The notes under the pieces: model-generated
What the model saw: only the letters and a program-made list of their open reading frames with translations
Told to the model about the DNA's origin: nothing
The model's database searches: none
Translations under genes and position numbers: made by a program
Shown here: positions 30,774 to 38,856 of the stretch, piece after piece
How the letters are laid out: each line of letters opens with the position of its first letter
How positions within the stretch are numbered: the stretch's first letter is position 1
DNA from: Arthrobacter methylotrophus
GTDB lineage: Bacteria > Actinomycetota > Actinomycetes > Actinomycetales > Micrococcaceae
Direction of reading: 5' to 3'
Assembly (NCBI RefSeq): GCF_039539965.1
Contig: NZ_BAABED010000001.1
Span: forward strand, 1,860,001-1,924,000
DNA length: 64,000 nucleotides

Positions 30774-32254
30774 GCTTTGGCCTCAACACCACAGTGATCG
30801 CAGTGGTCACCATCCTGGTCGCCTTCGTGGCGATGGGCGGCTTCATCGCCAGCCGCCTGCGTACCGTCCCGTCCAACGAGGTCCTCATCGTCGTAGGTAA
30901 GGGACTCGGGGGCAAGTCAGGCTCCGCTGCGGGTACTGCAGCCCAGGACCAGGTCTACTTCTCCGGCCGCGCCCTCGTGCTCCCCGTCCTGCAGAAGGCT
31001 TTCACCCTGAGCCTGAAGCAGCGCCAGGTGCCCCTGAACGTCACCGGCCAGGACAAGAACTTCATTAAGGTCAACGTCGTGGCGTCGATCAATTTCAAGT
31101 TCGCCGACTCGGAAGAGGACGTGCGCAAGGCTGCTCAGCGATTCCTCACCCACTCGGACGCAGAGCTCCACCATTCGATCCAGCAATCGGTCGAAGGCTC
31201 CCTGCGTTCCATCGTGGGCTCCATGACGATCGAAGACATCAACTCAAACCGTGCACAGTTCCAGAACGAGGTCCTTTCCTCGGCCAAGGCTGAACTGGCC
31301 GACCAGGGCATCCACATCGACGTCCTGAACATCTCCGACATCCAGACCCCGGGCTCGACCTACCTGGAAGACCTGGCCAAGCCGGAAGCGGCCCGCGTCC
31401 GCCAGATCGCCGCAGTGAAGGAGTCCGAGGCCCGCCAGGCCAGCGAGTTCGCCCGCATTCAGACGGAGACGAACGTCGCCGAGAAGGACAAGGACCTCAA
31501 GATCAAGGTCGCCGGGTTCCAGGCCGAAACCGACCGCCAGCAGGCTGTCGCCGACGCCGCCGGCCAGCTCTCCAAGGCCGAGCAGGACGTGAGCGTCGCC
31601 AAGCTGGAACGTGAAGCACTGACTGAGCGTGCCCTCGTGGAAGCCGAACGACTCGACATCACCCAGAAGAAGCCGGCCGACGCCGCCGCCTACGCGGCCC
31701 GTGTGAAGGCTGAGGGTGAGCGTGACGCGGCGAAGGCCAAGGCCGAAGGTGAGGCGTACCAGAAGACCACTATGGCCAGGGCGTCTAAGGAAGCCACCGT
31801 GCTGGAGGCGACCGGTAAGGCCGAGTCCGTGAAGCTGGAAGCCAACGCCGACGCCGAAGCGACGTCCGTGAAGGGCCTCTCCGAGGCGAAGTCGATCGAG
31901 GCAGTCGGCGCCGCCAAGGCCTCCGCAGCCGAAGCCCGCGCCAAGGCCCTCAACGGCTACGACAGCAACGCCCTGACTTTCGAACTGGCCGCACGCTTGC
32001 CCGAGATCGTCCGCGCCGCAGCCGAGCCGATGTCCAACATCGACAATTACACTGTGATCTCCACCGACGGTGCCTCCGATGCGACCAAGCAAGTCGGCAA
32101 CGTCATCACGGAACTGCCGGCCTTGATTAAGTCCGCCACCGGTATCGACATCATGTCTGTCGTCGCCGGCATGGCCGGTGGCAAGGTGGCCGCGGGCCAC
32201 TCCATCGAAGCCTCCGCTCCGGCTTCCGCGAAGGAGGACGCCCTGGTCGGCTAA
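30770..32254 (+). CDS. flotillin-like SPFH protein
   Basis: 494 residues. N-terminal membrane helix (VIAVVTILVAFVAMGGFIAS), an SPFH/band 7 domain at about 28-190 (PSNEVLIVVG, NVTGQDKNFIKVNVVASINF, LRSIVGSMTIEDINSNR), then a long EA-rich coiled coil (KPEAARVRQIAAVKESEARQ...AKAKAEGEAYQKT) and a hydrophobic end, as in flotillin/FloT and YuaG. It organises membrane microdomains and complements the PspA gene at 21057 in envelope maintenance. Confidence 0.9.
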   Translation: MSFGLNTTVIAVVTILVAFVAMGGFIASRLRTVPSNEVLIVVGKGLGGKSGSAAGTAAQDQVYFSGRALVLPVLQKAFTLSLKQRQVPLNVTGQDKNFIKVNVVASINFKFADSEEDVRKAAQRFLTHSDAELHHSIQQSVEGSLRSIVGSMTIEDINSNRAQFQNEVLSSAKAELADQGIHIDVLNISDIQTPGSTYLEDLAKPEAARVRQIAAVKESEARQASEFARIQTETNVAEKDKDLKIKVAGFQAETDRQQAVADAAGQLSKAEQDVSVAKLEREALTERALVEAERLDITQKKPADAAAYAARVKAEGERDAAKAKAEGEAYQKTTMARASKEATVLEATGKAESVKLEANADAEATSVKGLSEAKSIEAVGAAKASAAEARAKALNGYDSNALTFELAARLPEIVRAAAEPMSNIDNYTVISTDGASDATKQVGNVITELPALIKSATGIDIMSVVAGMAGGKVAAGHSIEASAPASAKEDALVG

Positions 32255-32266
32255 TCGCCCTCCGGT

Positions 32267-32303
32267 TGAAGGCCCCCTCCACTTTCGGCGGGGGCCTTCT
32301 TTG
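32267..32303 (+). terminator. Rho-independent terminator after flotillin
   Basis: Stem GAAGGCCCCC / GGGGGCCTTC with a 12-nt loop and TTT, directly upstream of the next class A promoter. Confidence 0.8.
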
Positions 32304-32310
32304 CGTCCGC

Positions 32311-32340
32311 GGGGAGAGGAAGCCCGGGCACCGCACACAT
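32311..32340 (+). promoter_or_regulatory. class A promoter, gene at 32349
   Basis: GGGGAG at 32311-32316, 17 bp, CACACAT at 32334-32340, 8-bp gap, ATG. Confidence 0.74.
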
Positions 32341-32348
32341 GAGAGAGC

Positions 32349-32810
32349 ATGAGCACACTAACCGACACCTTCATGCACCGCCGCCCGGTCCGACACCGCA
32401 TCACAGTCCTGGACACCGACACCGACATCCACTATTTCTCCCACACCACTGACAACTACCCGGACTCCAACGGCATGTACCGCCGCCAGCGCAAGGACTA
32501 CACCCGGGACAACATCGTGTTGCGCGGCTCCTACTTCATCGAAGAACTCGATGAAGACGGCGACCGCGAGGGCCGCTTCTACGTGCTGACCCCCGAAGAG
32601 TTCAGGGAACAGTTCACCGAGCACGAAGACCCGTACTTCGAATACGGCGTTCAGTTCGTTCCGCGGCCCCGGGACATCGTCTCCCACGGCGGGGACCTCA
32701 AGAATGCCCGCGAAGCCCTGAAAGCCATGCCAGTCCTGGCCGAGTCAGGGGAGTACGCCATCGTCCGGCGCCTCGTCACGGAACCCGGACCCTGGGAACG
32801 ATTCGATTAA
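32349..32810 (+). CDS. hypothetical leaderless protein, 153 aa
   Basis: Not recognised. Acidic alpha/beta protein (TDIHYFSHTTDNYPDSNGMY, FIEELDEDGDREGRFYVLTP). No membrane segment. Ends at a strong hairpin. Confidence 0.64.
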   Translation: MSTLTDTFMHRRPVRHRITVLDTDTDIHYFSHTTDNYPDSNGMYRRQRKDYTRDNIVLRGSYFIEELDEDGDREGRFYVLTPEEFREQFTEHEDPYFEYGVQFVPRPRDIVSHGGDLKNAREALKAMPVLAESGEYAIVRRLVTEPGPWERFD

Positions 32811-32820
32811 CAACGAGATA

Positions 32821-32852
32821 GGTCCGGTGCCACACTAGTGTGGTACCGGACC
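32821..32852. terminator. hairpin between convergent genes
   Basis: About 15-bp stem with one G-U, centred on CACACTAGTGTG. The CACACT element is part of the palindrome, not a promoter. Confidence 0.75.
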
Positions 32853-32878
32853 CGGTACTACCGTTTTTCCTGTTGCGC

Positions 32879-33214
32879 TCAGCGGTTGCACTGCCAGGTA
32901 TACATGCCGTTGCCGTGGGAAGCCCACGGCTGAGTCCGATACCAGGGCGTCGGGTATTGCTGCCGGCAGGCGAGGTTCATCTGGATTTGGACCAGGCCGT
33001 ATGAGGTCCCGCACCGCCATCCGTCCCAGCTGTCATCGATGTTCACGGCCTGGCTGGGTGCCCCTGTGCCGCTCCAAACGTTTCTGGCGCAGTAAGCGGC
33101 GATGTTAACGCCCCCGATCGGTGCGGCTTGCGCGGGTACTGCTGCGAACAATGTTGCGGCAGCAGCAAGAGCTGTCACCGCCAGTGTGCTTGCGATTCGA
33201 CCTCGGATGGGCAT
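32879..33214 (-). CDS. secreted cysteine-rich small protein
   Basis: 111 residues with a clear Sec signal peptide (residues 1-31, MPIRGRIASTLAVTALAAAA..., cleavage after AQA). The mature part has four cysteines (AAYCARN, GWRCG, LACRQQ, TWQC) and ends in WQCNR; this fits a group of small actinobacterial exported proteins with a Y-x-W-x-C end. GAAGGAG precedes ATG 33214. Confidence 0.75.
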   Translation of the reverse strand: MPIRGRIASTLAVTALAAAATLFAAVPAQAAPIGGVNIAAYCARNVWSGTGAPSQAVNIDDSWDGWRCGTSYGLVQIQMNLACRQQYPTPWYRTQPWASHGNGMYTWQCNR

Positions 33215-33334
33215 GGCTGTCTCCTTCGATTGATTGATCGTTTAGGTTTGGCCACCGGCAGCCCCAGTCATCCCGCAGGTAGGAGTGCAAAATAGCAGAG
33301 GCCTCAGTGCGTAGTCCACAACCACTTCTAAGCC

Positions 33335-33364
33335 GAGCAGGGGACAGGCTCATGCCGCACACAT
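33335..33364 (+). promoter_or_regulatory. class A promoter, gene at 33372
   Basis: GAGCAG, 17 bp, CACACAT at 33358-33364, TGCTGGC, ATG. Confidence 0.58.
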
Positions 33365-33371
33365 TGCTGGC

Positions 33372-33686
33372 ATGAAAAGAGTCCCGGCCTACATCACCGT
33401 CCGCGAGGACCACACCACCATCATCAACAACCACCCGGAGGGGTTCCCCGTGGACGGGGATGCCTCCAACAGCAACGTTACGCTCCAACAACGCGCTGCG
33501 GCGCTCATCGCTTCCGACCCGGGTCTGCTTGCCGCAGCCCGGGCCTGGCTGGGTTCCCCGTTGCACACGAACCATCCGCTCGCACCGGAACAAGTGGCCA
33601 CACACATTGCCCGGCTGTACTGCGGAGGTGCGCCGCGGTTCATCACCTTCGCCCCGTCACTCCAGAAAGCCCTGGTCGCCTCATGA
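33372..33686 (+). CDS. hypothetical leaderless protein, 104 aa
   Basis: Not recognised. Soluble, with a helical C-terminal half (VTLQQRAAALIASDPGLLAA, LAPEQVATHIARLYCGGAPR). Overlaps the following frameshifted gene by ATGA at 33683. Confidence 0.62.
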   Translation: MKRVPAYITVREDHTTIINNHPEGFPVDGDASNSNVTLQQRAAALIASDPGLLAAARAWLGSPLHTNHPLAPEQVATHIARLYCGGAPRFITFAPSLQKALVAS

Positions 33687-33965
33687 TCACCAAATTCCGC
33701 AAATACCGGGCCCAAGATCGCCGCCGACGGGGTCAAACCGCTGACCTTCACCGAATGGATCCTGGGCCGCATCGCCGGCAACCTCGAGGTCCGGGCAGCC
33801 ACCATGGCGCAGAAACGAGGAGACTACGTCTCGCTGAACCACGCCCTGCTGAGCATCTGGGCCGGGAACCAAAGCAAAGGCGGCCACCTCGCAGCCGAAC
33901 TCTCACCTCCGGAACTGAACCGCGCCATCAAAGAAGGCCGGCTCCTGCTTGTCCTTGACCAGTAG
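33683..33965 (+). pseudogene. frameshifted small gene
   Basis: ATG 33683 opens MITKFRKYRAQ and then loses sense; the sensible product (KIAADGVKPLTFTEWILGRI ... EGRLLLVLDQ) is in the next frame from about 33713 to 33965. One base too many in the CGGGCCC run at 33709-33715 explains it: with one C removed there is a single 93-residue frame. Possibly a sequencing error or a recent mutation; translation could also restart at the internal ATG 33804. Confidence 0.55.
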
Positions 33966-34032
33966 GTCCAGGAACTAAAACAGACAGGATCAGGATGTCC
34001 GATACCCCGGCGTCACGGTCCGTGCGGTCAGC

Positions 34033-34062
34033 GGGGAGGCTTATTCCGTCGACCGCACACAT
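34033..34062 (+). promoter_or_regulatory. class A promoter, gene at 34098 (leadered)
   Basis: GGGGAG at 34033-34038, 17 bp, CACACAT at 34056-34062. The first start codon used is 35 bp later, behind AAGGAG. Confidence 0.7.
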
Positions 34063-34097
34063 GACGGGGGTAACAGCAACCATGCAAGGAGCTCGCT

Positions 34098-34460
34098 ATG
34101 AAGGTAGCCATCATCCCGGCAGACAACACCAAGCCGATCATCGTTCAGAACATCGACCCGGGTCTGGGGAGCCTCCAGCACCTCGTCGGCGGCGACGTCG
34201 AACTCGTCGGGCTTCGAAGCCTCGACATGAACATGTACCTCAATGAGGAAGGCAAGCTCATGAGCCTGCCCCGCAACCACCGGGCGACAGTGCTCTGCCA
34301 GCAGTCCCAGGCAATCCGCATCGATGACTACATTTGCGGAGACGCCGTCATCGTCGGCCCCTTCGATGGAGAAGGCGGGGACACCGACCTCAGCGACGTC
34401 CAGCAGCGCCTGCTGTATCGGTTCGATGCTCAATTGCTCGATTTGCACGAAGGAAAGTAA
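34098..34460 (+). CDS. DUF3846-type protein
   Basis: 120 residues. The pattern LQHLVGGDVELVGL ... LNEEGKLMSLPRNHRATVL ... DDYICGDAVIVGPFD is that of DUF3846, a small family common in phages and plasmids and of unknown function. ATG 34098 with AAGGAGCTCGCT upstream. Confidence 0.8.
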   Translation: MKVAIIPADNTKPIIVQNIDPGLGSLQHLVGGDVELVGLRSLDMNMYLNEEGKLMSLPRNHRATVLCQQSQAIRIDDYICGDAVIVGPFDGEGGDTDLSDVQQRLLYRFDAQLLDLHEGK

Positions 34461-34463
34461 ACG

Positions 34464-34601
34464 ATGGCGTTCGACGGGGCACTGGCAGCAGTCCAAATGT
34501 CCGTCATCAATCAGCACCATGGCACCTGCCTGTCCTGCCGTCGCGAGGCATCCACGTCCAGACAGCTGACCCACACCCAATGCGAAGAGAACACCCGATG
34601 A
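34464..34601 (+). CDS. small cysteine-containing protein, 45 aa
   Basis: Product MAFDGALAAVQMSVINQHHG then TCLSCRREAS and a final cysteine; the CxxC could bind metal. ATG lies 4 nt after the DUF3846 stop with AGGAAAG upstream, and its stop overlaps the next ATG (ATGA at 34598), so it is a coupled gene rather than a gap. Confidence 0.55.
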   Translation: MAFDGALAAVQMSVINQHHGTCLSCRREASTSRQLTHTQCEENTR

Positions 34602-35167
34602 ATACACACCTGTACCGAAACATCCCGGCCGGGCAGGAAGATCTGATAGCAAGGTTGACCGAACGCTATGCCGGACAAAGGATCCGGTTCCACACCGGGT
34701 TTGTCGGATCCGTCCCCGTTCAGGCCAGCGGACGAATCGGACGCCTCTTCTTTTACTTCCGTTTCCGCGGCGACACCGCTTCACTGACGCTCGGCTCGGC
34801 GGACCACCGAAGCGCTGCCAGCAGGGCTAAACACGCGCGCCGGAAGGCCCTGAGGAAGCTCCGTCGCGGAGTTGCTGTTGACTGGTTCGGTGGCTTCATG
34901 CTTCAGCAGGACCTCCGCAGGGACACTGCTCTGGACCGTCACCCGTCCAGAGCCGTCTGGTACGCGGTCCGCAACGACGTCACCGGCGAACGCTACGCAG
35001 GCGATCTTGAGCCCGAGGAGGCAGCCGAACTGTTCATCGACATGATGTCCACACTGCAGCCGGCCGGGCCGGAACCCCGGTGGCACAAGCTCGCCAAGCT
35101 GGGCCGGGGCCCGTGGACACCGCCAATGCCGGATCACCGCGTAGTCATCCGCAAGGCTCGGCAGTAG
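34598..35167 (+). CDS. hypothetical protein, 189 aa
   Basis: Not recognised. Basic, with arginine-rich helices (RSAASRAKHARRKALRKLRRG) that suggest nucleic-acid binding, and a C-terminal part with RHPSRAVWYAVRNDVTGERY. Third gene in the unit that starts at 34098. Confidence 0.62.
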   Translation: MNTHLYRNIPAGQEDLIARLTERYAGQRIRFHTGFVGSVPVQASGRIGRLFFYFRFRGDTASLTLGSADHRSAASRAKHARRKALRKLRRGVAVDWFGGFMLQQDLRRDTALDRHPSRAVWYAVRNDVTGERYAGDLEPEEAAELFIDMMSTLQPAGPEPRWHKLAKLGRGPWTPPMPDHRVVIRKARQ

Positions 35168-35299
35168 AACCGAAATAGTCCCTGCGGATATTCATCCTAG
35201 GATTCCGAAACAACGGATAAATACCTCGTAGCATTGGTCCAGAAAATTCAAGTCAAAGGATATGATTCGCGTGAGACCAACGCACAAGGGGGACGCGTT

Positions 35300-35761
35300 T
35301 TGACTTCCATTTCTGCCACAACCAGGCCAGTTTCTGTCGGTGCTCGGACAAACATGGCCAGCGTGAATACGACAACACTCGCTTCGATTTGTCTTGCCGG
35401 CGTGGGCCTCAGCGCGGTCGTTGCAACATTGACCGGTAACCCGATGTTTGCCCTGGTCGGTGGTGGCACCTCTGTTATTGCATTGCTGCTCATCGCCGCG
35501 CTTGTCCCATCGGGGCAGCCGACAAAACCAATCGACGGGTCAAAGACAAACACCCTTGCCGTGATAGCCCTGGTGGCTGCGTGCATGACCGGCCTGGCTG
35601 CTGCTGCCATCATCTTTGGCCATGTTGCCCGGGATCAGATCAGCCGCGAAGGCGGACGTGGGGACAAACTTGCCCTCGCCGCCCTCATCGTGGGTTATAG
35701 CGAAGTGGCGCTTTCGGCTTTCACCGCCATGTGGCTTGTCACCTTCCTCCGATTTCACTAA
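35300..35761 (+). CDS. DUF4190-like membrane protein
   Basis: 153 residues. Four hydrophobic stretches; the last two with the DUF4190 signature (NTLAVIALV ... IIFGHVARDQISREG ... KLALAALIVGY). The domain is shared with the protein at 60161. Start TTG 35300 is preceded by AAGGGGG 9 nt upstream; ATG 35354 is an alternative. Codon use is AT-rich compared with the neighbours. Confidence 0.66.
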   Translation: MTSISATTRPVSVGARTNMASVNTTTLASICLAGVGLSAVVATLTGNPMFALVGGGTSVIALLLIAALVPSGQPTKPIDGSKTNTLAVIALVAACMTGLAAAAIIFGHVARDQISREGGRGDKLALAALIVGYSEVALSAFTAMWLVTFLRFH

Positions 35762-35837
35762 TTCTCCGGCAGGAATCTAGACGTTAGCGGGCTCCATCGC
35801 TTGACCATTTTCTGTTTGAAGGCCATGCCGTCTAATC

Positions 35838-35867
35838 GGGGCGAGATTCTTTGGGGTCCGCACACAT
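35838..35867 (+). promoter_or_regulatory. class A promoter, gene at 35875
   Basis: GGGGCG, 17 bp, CACACAT at 35861-35867, AAACGGC, ATG. Confidence 0.6.
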
Positions 35868-35874
35868 AAACGGC

Positions 35875-36264
35875 ATGACAAATGCACGAGAAGAAGCACA
35901 GGACCCGGCCACGACTCCGGAGCGCCTCCACGAACTCATCAACCTGGTCGGAGACCGCGGCAACATCGACTCCGACGCTGGCTGGTGCCGCGAATACGTA
36001 GCCGCCAACCCCAGCGCCTCACTGGAGACCCTGATCGAGCTGGCCGGCGACAAGAACGACTTCATGTCGCGCCTGAACGCCGCTAAAAACCCCGTCCTGG
36101 ACGACAGAACCCTGTGGCTGCTGATCGACGACCCCAACGACATGGTCGCCAACGCAGCCCGGGAACGCCTGAACCTGGCCCCGAAACCCCGACCCAACAC
36201 CATCGCCCGCGGCGTCCACATCCCGCGGATCGACCCGAAAACAGGACGGGTGATCAAGCCGTGA
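35875..36264 (+). CDS. LRV-repeat-like protein, 129 aa
   Basis: Helical repeats of about 25 residues with A-x-NP turns (CREYVAANPSASLETLIELAGD, SRLNAAKNPVLDDRTLWLLIDD, MVANAARERLNLAP), the pattern of leucine-rich variant/HEAT-like repeats used for protein contacts. First gene of a four-gene run with 4-bp overlaps up to 37370. Confidence 0.66.
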   Translation: MTNAREEAQDPATTPERLHELINLVGDRGNIDSDAGWCREYVAANPSASLETLIELAGDKNDFMSRLNAAKNPVLDDRTLWLLIDDPNDMVANAARERLNLAPKPRPNTIARGVHIPRIDPKTGRVIKP

Positions 36265-36601
36265 GCGGCGGATCGTTCAACTACGCCTGCGAGTTCGGCA
36301 CCCTGAAAGACCTGTGGGTCGAGAAGAGCGGAATCGAGGGTATCGCCGACGCCCTCCGGGAACGCGGCCACGACGCAGCCGCGGTCGAAACTGAAGCTCT
36401 CCTGTCCGAACTGGCCGTCTTCGAGGACTACATCCGGCCCGCGCCGAACGACTTCGCGGCGTCTGGAAAGCGACGGAATGGGTTGTCTCCGGCGACTGGT
36501 CGGATGCCGATCTCACCGCCGACGTCGACAGCCTCGAGTCCGCACCGCCGTTCGCAGACACCCTGCGTATCGAAACTGCCACCGGAAGGATCGTGAAGTA
36601 A
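36261..36601 (+). pseudogene. frameshifted protein of the SFNYA family
   Basis: GTG 36261 opens MSGGSFNYACEFGTLKDLWV, the start of a small phage/plasmid family (S-G-G-S-F-N-Y-A). After FEDYIR the frame turns to nonsense; the proper end (GVWKATEWVVSGDWSDADLT ... ATGRIVK) is in another frame and stops at 36601. One missing G in the CGGCCCG run at about 36430-36437 explains it. The paralogue directly downstream is intact. Confidence 0.6.
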
Positions 36602-36945
36602 TGCCCCGCGCTTATGACCTGATCGGCGACGTCACCGAACCCGCCGAAATCTTCCCGCGCCTCGGCGCCCTGGAGGCGATGGTGACGAACCTTCGGGAAC
36701 GCGGACTGCACGACGCCGCCGACGAGACTGCCGAACTCCTGGCAGAAGCCCGGGCCTTCGAGGCCGCCATGCAGGCACGGTCCTGCCGGCTGCGCCGGCT
36801 CTGGAAGGCCGTCGAAACTGCGTCAGAGTCTGTTCTGGTTCCTGCGGCCGCCACCCGAAACATCACCGCCGCGGCCCTGGACTACCGGGCCGTCAGGGAG
36901 CAGGGCACCCGCAAAGATTCCATGAAGCCAGAGAGCCGCCCATGA
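36601..36945 (+). CDS. hypothetical protein, paralogue of the preceding gene
   Basis: 114 residues. The core LGALEAMVTNLRERGLHDAA ... LLAEARAFEAAMQARSCRLR aligns with IADALRERGHDAAAVETEAL ... LAVFEDYIR of the upstream family member. Helical; function unknown. ATG overlaps the upstream stop (TAATG). Confidence 0.6.
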   Translation: MPRAYDLIGDVTEPAEIFPRLGALEAMVTNLRERGLHDAADETAELLAEARAFEAAMQARSCRLRRLWKAVETASESVLVPAAATRNITAAALDYRAVREQGTRKDSMKPESRP

Positions 36946-37370
36946 AAAGCGCTGACCTGGCGTCCCTGCGCGCCAGGGCCGCCGAGAATGCCACCGGCGC
37001 CGTCTCCGTTGACGGCGCACTCCTGTTGGAGTTGCTGTCCCACATCGACGAACTCCGCACCGATCTGCGCAACATCGACGAATTCATTGACCGGAGCGAG
37101 CTCGAAGAAGAGAGCTACAGCGCCACCGTCTGGGCCTGGAACAACATCGTGGCCGAATTCCGGGAAGTGCCGCGGCTCAGCGGCAGCGACCTCGAGGTCA
37201 TCCCAGCACCTCTGATCGAGCGCCTGGACATCGCCGAGCGCAGGATTGCGGCCGCGAGAGGACTGGCGCAGCGTGCCATCAACCGCTACAACCACCAGAC
37301 CATGATCAAAGCCCGGACCGTGATCGACCTGCTCGACGGGACGACCACTACTGAGCAGTTGAACGCCTGA
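36942..37370 (+). CDS. hypothetical helical protein, 142 aa
   Basis: Not recognised. Two long helices (LLLELLSHIDELRTDLRNID, LIERLDIAERRIAAARGLAQ) likely form a coiled coil. ATGA overlap with the upstream gene; end of the 35875-37370 operon. Confidence 0.58.
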   Translation: MKSADLASLRARAAENATGAVSVDGALLLELLSHIDELRTDLRNIDEFIDRSELEEESYSATVWAWNNIVAEFREVPRLSGSDLEVIPAPLIERLDIAERRIAAARGLAQRAINRYNHQTMIKARTVIDLLDGTTTTEQLNA

Positions 37371-37395
37371 GCACCCGGACGTCCCGGAACCCGCC

Positions 37396-37425
37396 GGAGA
37401 GCTTTCGACCCCGTGCCCCACACAT
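37396..37425 (+). promoter_or_regulatory. class A promoter, gene at 37433
   Basis: GGAGAG at 37396-37401, 17 bp, CACACAT at 37419-37425, AGGGGGC, ATG. Confidence 0.7.
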
Positions 37426-37432
37426 AGGGGGC

Positions 37433-37897
37433 ATGGAACCGTACCGCGTCATCACCGACTTCAACGACTTCATCTGGCTGCCCATCAACTCGATCGTCTG
37501 CCCCGTCGGCCAGCCCAGCCGCGCCTACCGAAAGGCCTGGACCAATATCTTCACCACCTTCGAGTCGCCGCTGGAGACCGAGGAACGTGAGGCCTGGCAG
37601 ATCCTGACCATGCACTGCACCGGGGACAAGCCCGAGGTCTGGGTGCTGTGGGACGCCGGCGCGAAGAAAGATGCGCTGCCCAAGCAGGGCGCCTTCATCA
37701 CGGTGGTTCCGTCACGGTCCCCGCGGCGGAAAGCCCACATTGGCATCGGCTACGCCAAGTCGGCGATCACCGGCCAGCTCTACAGCGGCATGGCCAAGGA
37801 GGATATGTCGATCTTGCAGTTGGACCCGGCCACCAGCCAGTACGTCACCCTGCACGACATCCCCAAGGGGACCCTCAAATCCCAGCTGCCCTGGTAG
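37433..37897 (+). CDS. hypothetical leaderless protein, 154 aa, first of a related pair
   Basis: Not recognised. Begins MEPYRVITDFNDFIWLPINS and shares the start MEPYR(V/I) and the order of motifs (...INSIVCPVG ... EVWVLWDAGA) with the next gene (IDSLVCPAY ... EVWVLIDAAA). Mixed alpha/beta with a central EVWVL-D motif. Confidence 0.62.
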   Translation: MEPYRVITDFNDFIWLPINSIVCPVGQPSRAYRKAWTNIFTTFESPLETEEREAWQILTMHCTGDKPEVWVLWDAGAKKDALPKQGAFITVVPSRSPRRKAHIGIGYAKSAITGQLYSGMAKEDMSILQLDPATSQYVTLHDIPKGTLKSQLPW

Positions 37898-37909
37898 CGG
37901 AAAGAAGCC

Positions 37910-38410
37910 ATGGAACCGTACCGTATCGTCCGCTCGGAGGCGGAGCTTGACGCTGTCGCCATCGACTCTCTCGTCTGCCCGGCCTACTTCCTGGGATCCA
38001 TTTACGAGAAGTCCGCCACGAACGAGTGGGTCGAGCCTGGATCCGACGAGACCTATTCGACGGCCGCAGTGTGGGAGGTCATGACCGGCTCCTACGAGAC
38101 GCTGATCCTGGACGAGGACCGCGAAGTGTGGGTCCTCATCGACGCCGCCGCTCCCAAACTGCAGCGTCCGCCTCGCCCGGAGACATCCCCGGACTACGCG
38201 ACACGGGTCCAGCTCCGCACCAACGAAATCATGACCCACCACAGCCTCGAGGAAGCACGGCTGGCCATCGAGGCCGCTGTGGGCGACGGGGTCACGATCG
38301 GACACACCAACATTTGGAAGCGGTCCAGGGACGCACATTATTTCCGTCCTTCCGTCTACATCGAACCGGGGACGGCGGTCTCTGATTTCCCGTGGAGGAA
38401 GGCGGGATGA
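37910..38410 (+). CDS. hypothetical protein, 166 aa, second of the pair
   Basis: Paralogue of the preceding protein (MEPYRIVRSEAELDAVAIDS). ATG 37910 with GGAAAGAAG in front, so it is read from the same message. Function unknown; a tandem duplication is likely. Confidence 0.6.
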   Translation: MEPYRIVRSEAELDAVAIDSLVCPAYFLGSIYEKSATNEWVEPGSDETYSTAAVWEVMTGSYETLILDEDREVWVLIDAAAPKLQRPPRPETSPDYATRVQLRTNEIMTHHSLEEARLAIEAAVGDGVTIGHTNIWKRSRDAHYFRPSVYIEPGTAVSDFPWRKAG

Positions 38411-38525
38411 TCGGCAAGGCGGCCGGCACTGGCGGCTTGGTCTTGATCTAACCGGGCGGGCCGGCAAACTGTAGCGAAAATCACCATCGGGAAAACCCCG
38501 GATGTAACCTTTCGGACGCTTTATC

Positions 38526-38532
38526 AACGCAT
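38526..38532 (+). promoter_or_regulatory. class B-like box AACGCAT, gene at 38543
   Basis: TCAACGCATG, ATG 10 bp later. The segment up to the ATG matches that upstream of the paralogue at 41074 almost base for base. Confidence 0.45.
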
Positions 38533-38542
38533 GTTTATTGGT

Positions 38543-38824
38543 ATGACCCCGCGCTCCGAACACCGCTACTTCCTGTCCAGTCACGGGGTGGTTTTCGAGG
38601 CGTTTTGGCCGCGGCCGGCACGTTCGGGGCTCGACTGGGTTCGTGCGGGCCTTTACAACCTGTTCTTCGACGGTCCAACCCCTGGGAGCCCCGAACACGC
38701 AGTCGACCCTGACGCGCTGTCCGCGGCGATCGGGCATGTTGAGGAACAGGACGTTGAGGCAGCGACGAGGGCGTTCATCAAGCTGGGCTACGTCGTCAAC
38801 GTGCACGAACACTCCCTGCAGTGA
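38543..38824 (+). CDS. hypothetical protein, 93 aa, paralogue of the gene at 41074
   Basis: The C-terminal half (SPEHAVDPDALSAAIGHVEE, QDVEAATRAFIKLGYVVNV) aligns with SPESCVNPEDFSAAVKILDQ, QDVELAISAFTGLGYEVTI of the later gene. No family known. ATG 38531 in frame is possible but lies within the box. Confidence 0.58.
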   Translation: MTPRSEHRYFLSSHGVVFEAFWPRPARSGLDWVRAGLYNLFFDGPTPGSPEHAVDPDALSAAIGHVEEQDVEAATRAFIKLGYVVNVHEHSLQ

Positions 38825-38849
38825 GGGAAGGGTGGCCTGCCGCACACAT
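38820..38849 (+). promoter_or_regulatory. class A promoter, gene at 38857
   Basis: AGTGAG, 17 bp, CACACAT at 38843-38849, GGCAGCC, ATG. Overlaps the stop of the previous gene. Confidence 0.68.
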
Positions 38850-38856
38850 GGCAGCC

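Noticed and set aside
33601..33607. CACACAT inside the gene at 33372
   Set aside because: No GGNGAN hexamer 17 bp upstream and no start codon at 7-8 bp; it encodes part of the protein.
33995..34246. Frame from ATG 33995
   Set aside because: Runs across the class A promoter at 34033-34062 and into the DUF3846 gene in another frame; arginine/histidine-rich nonsense.
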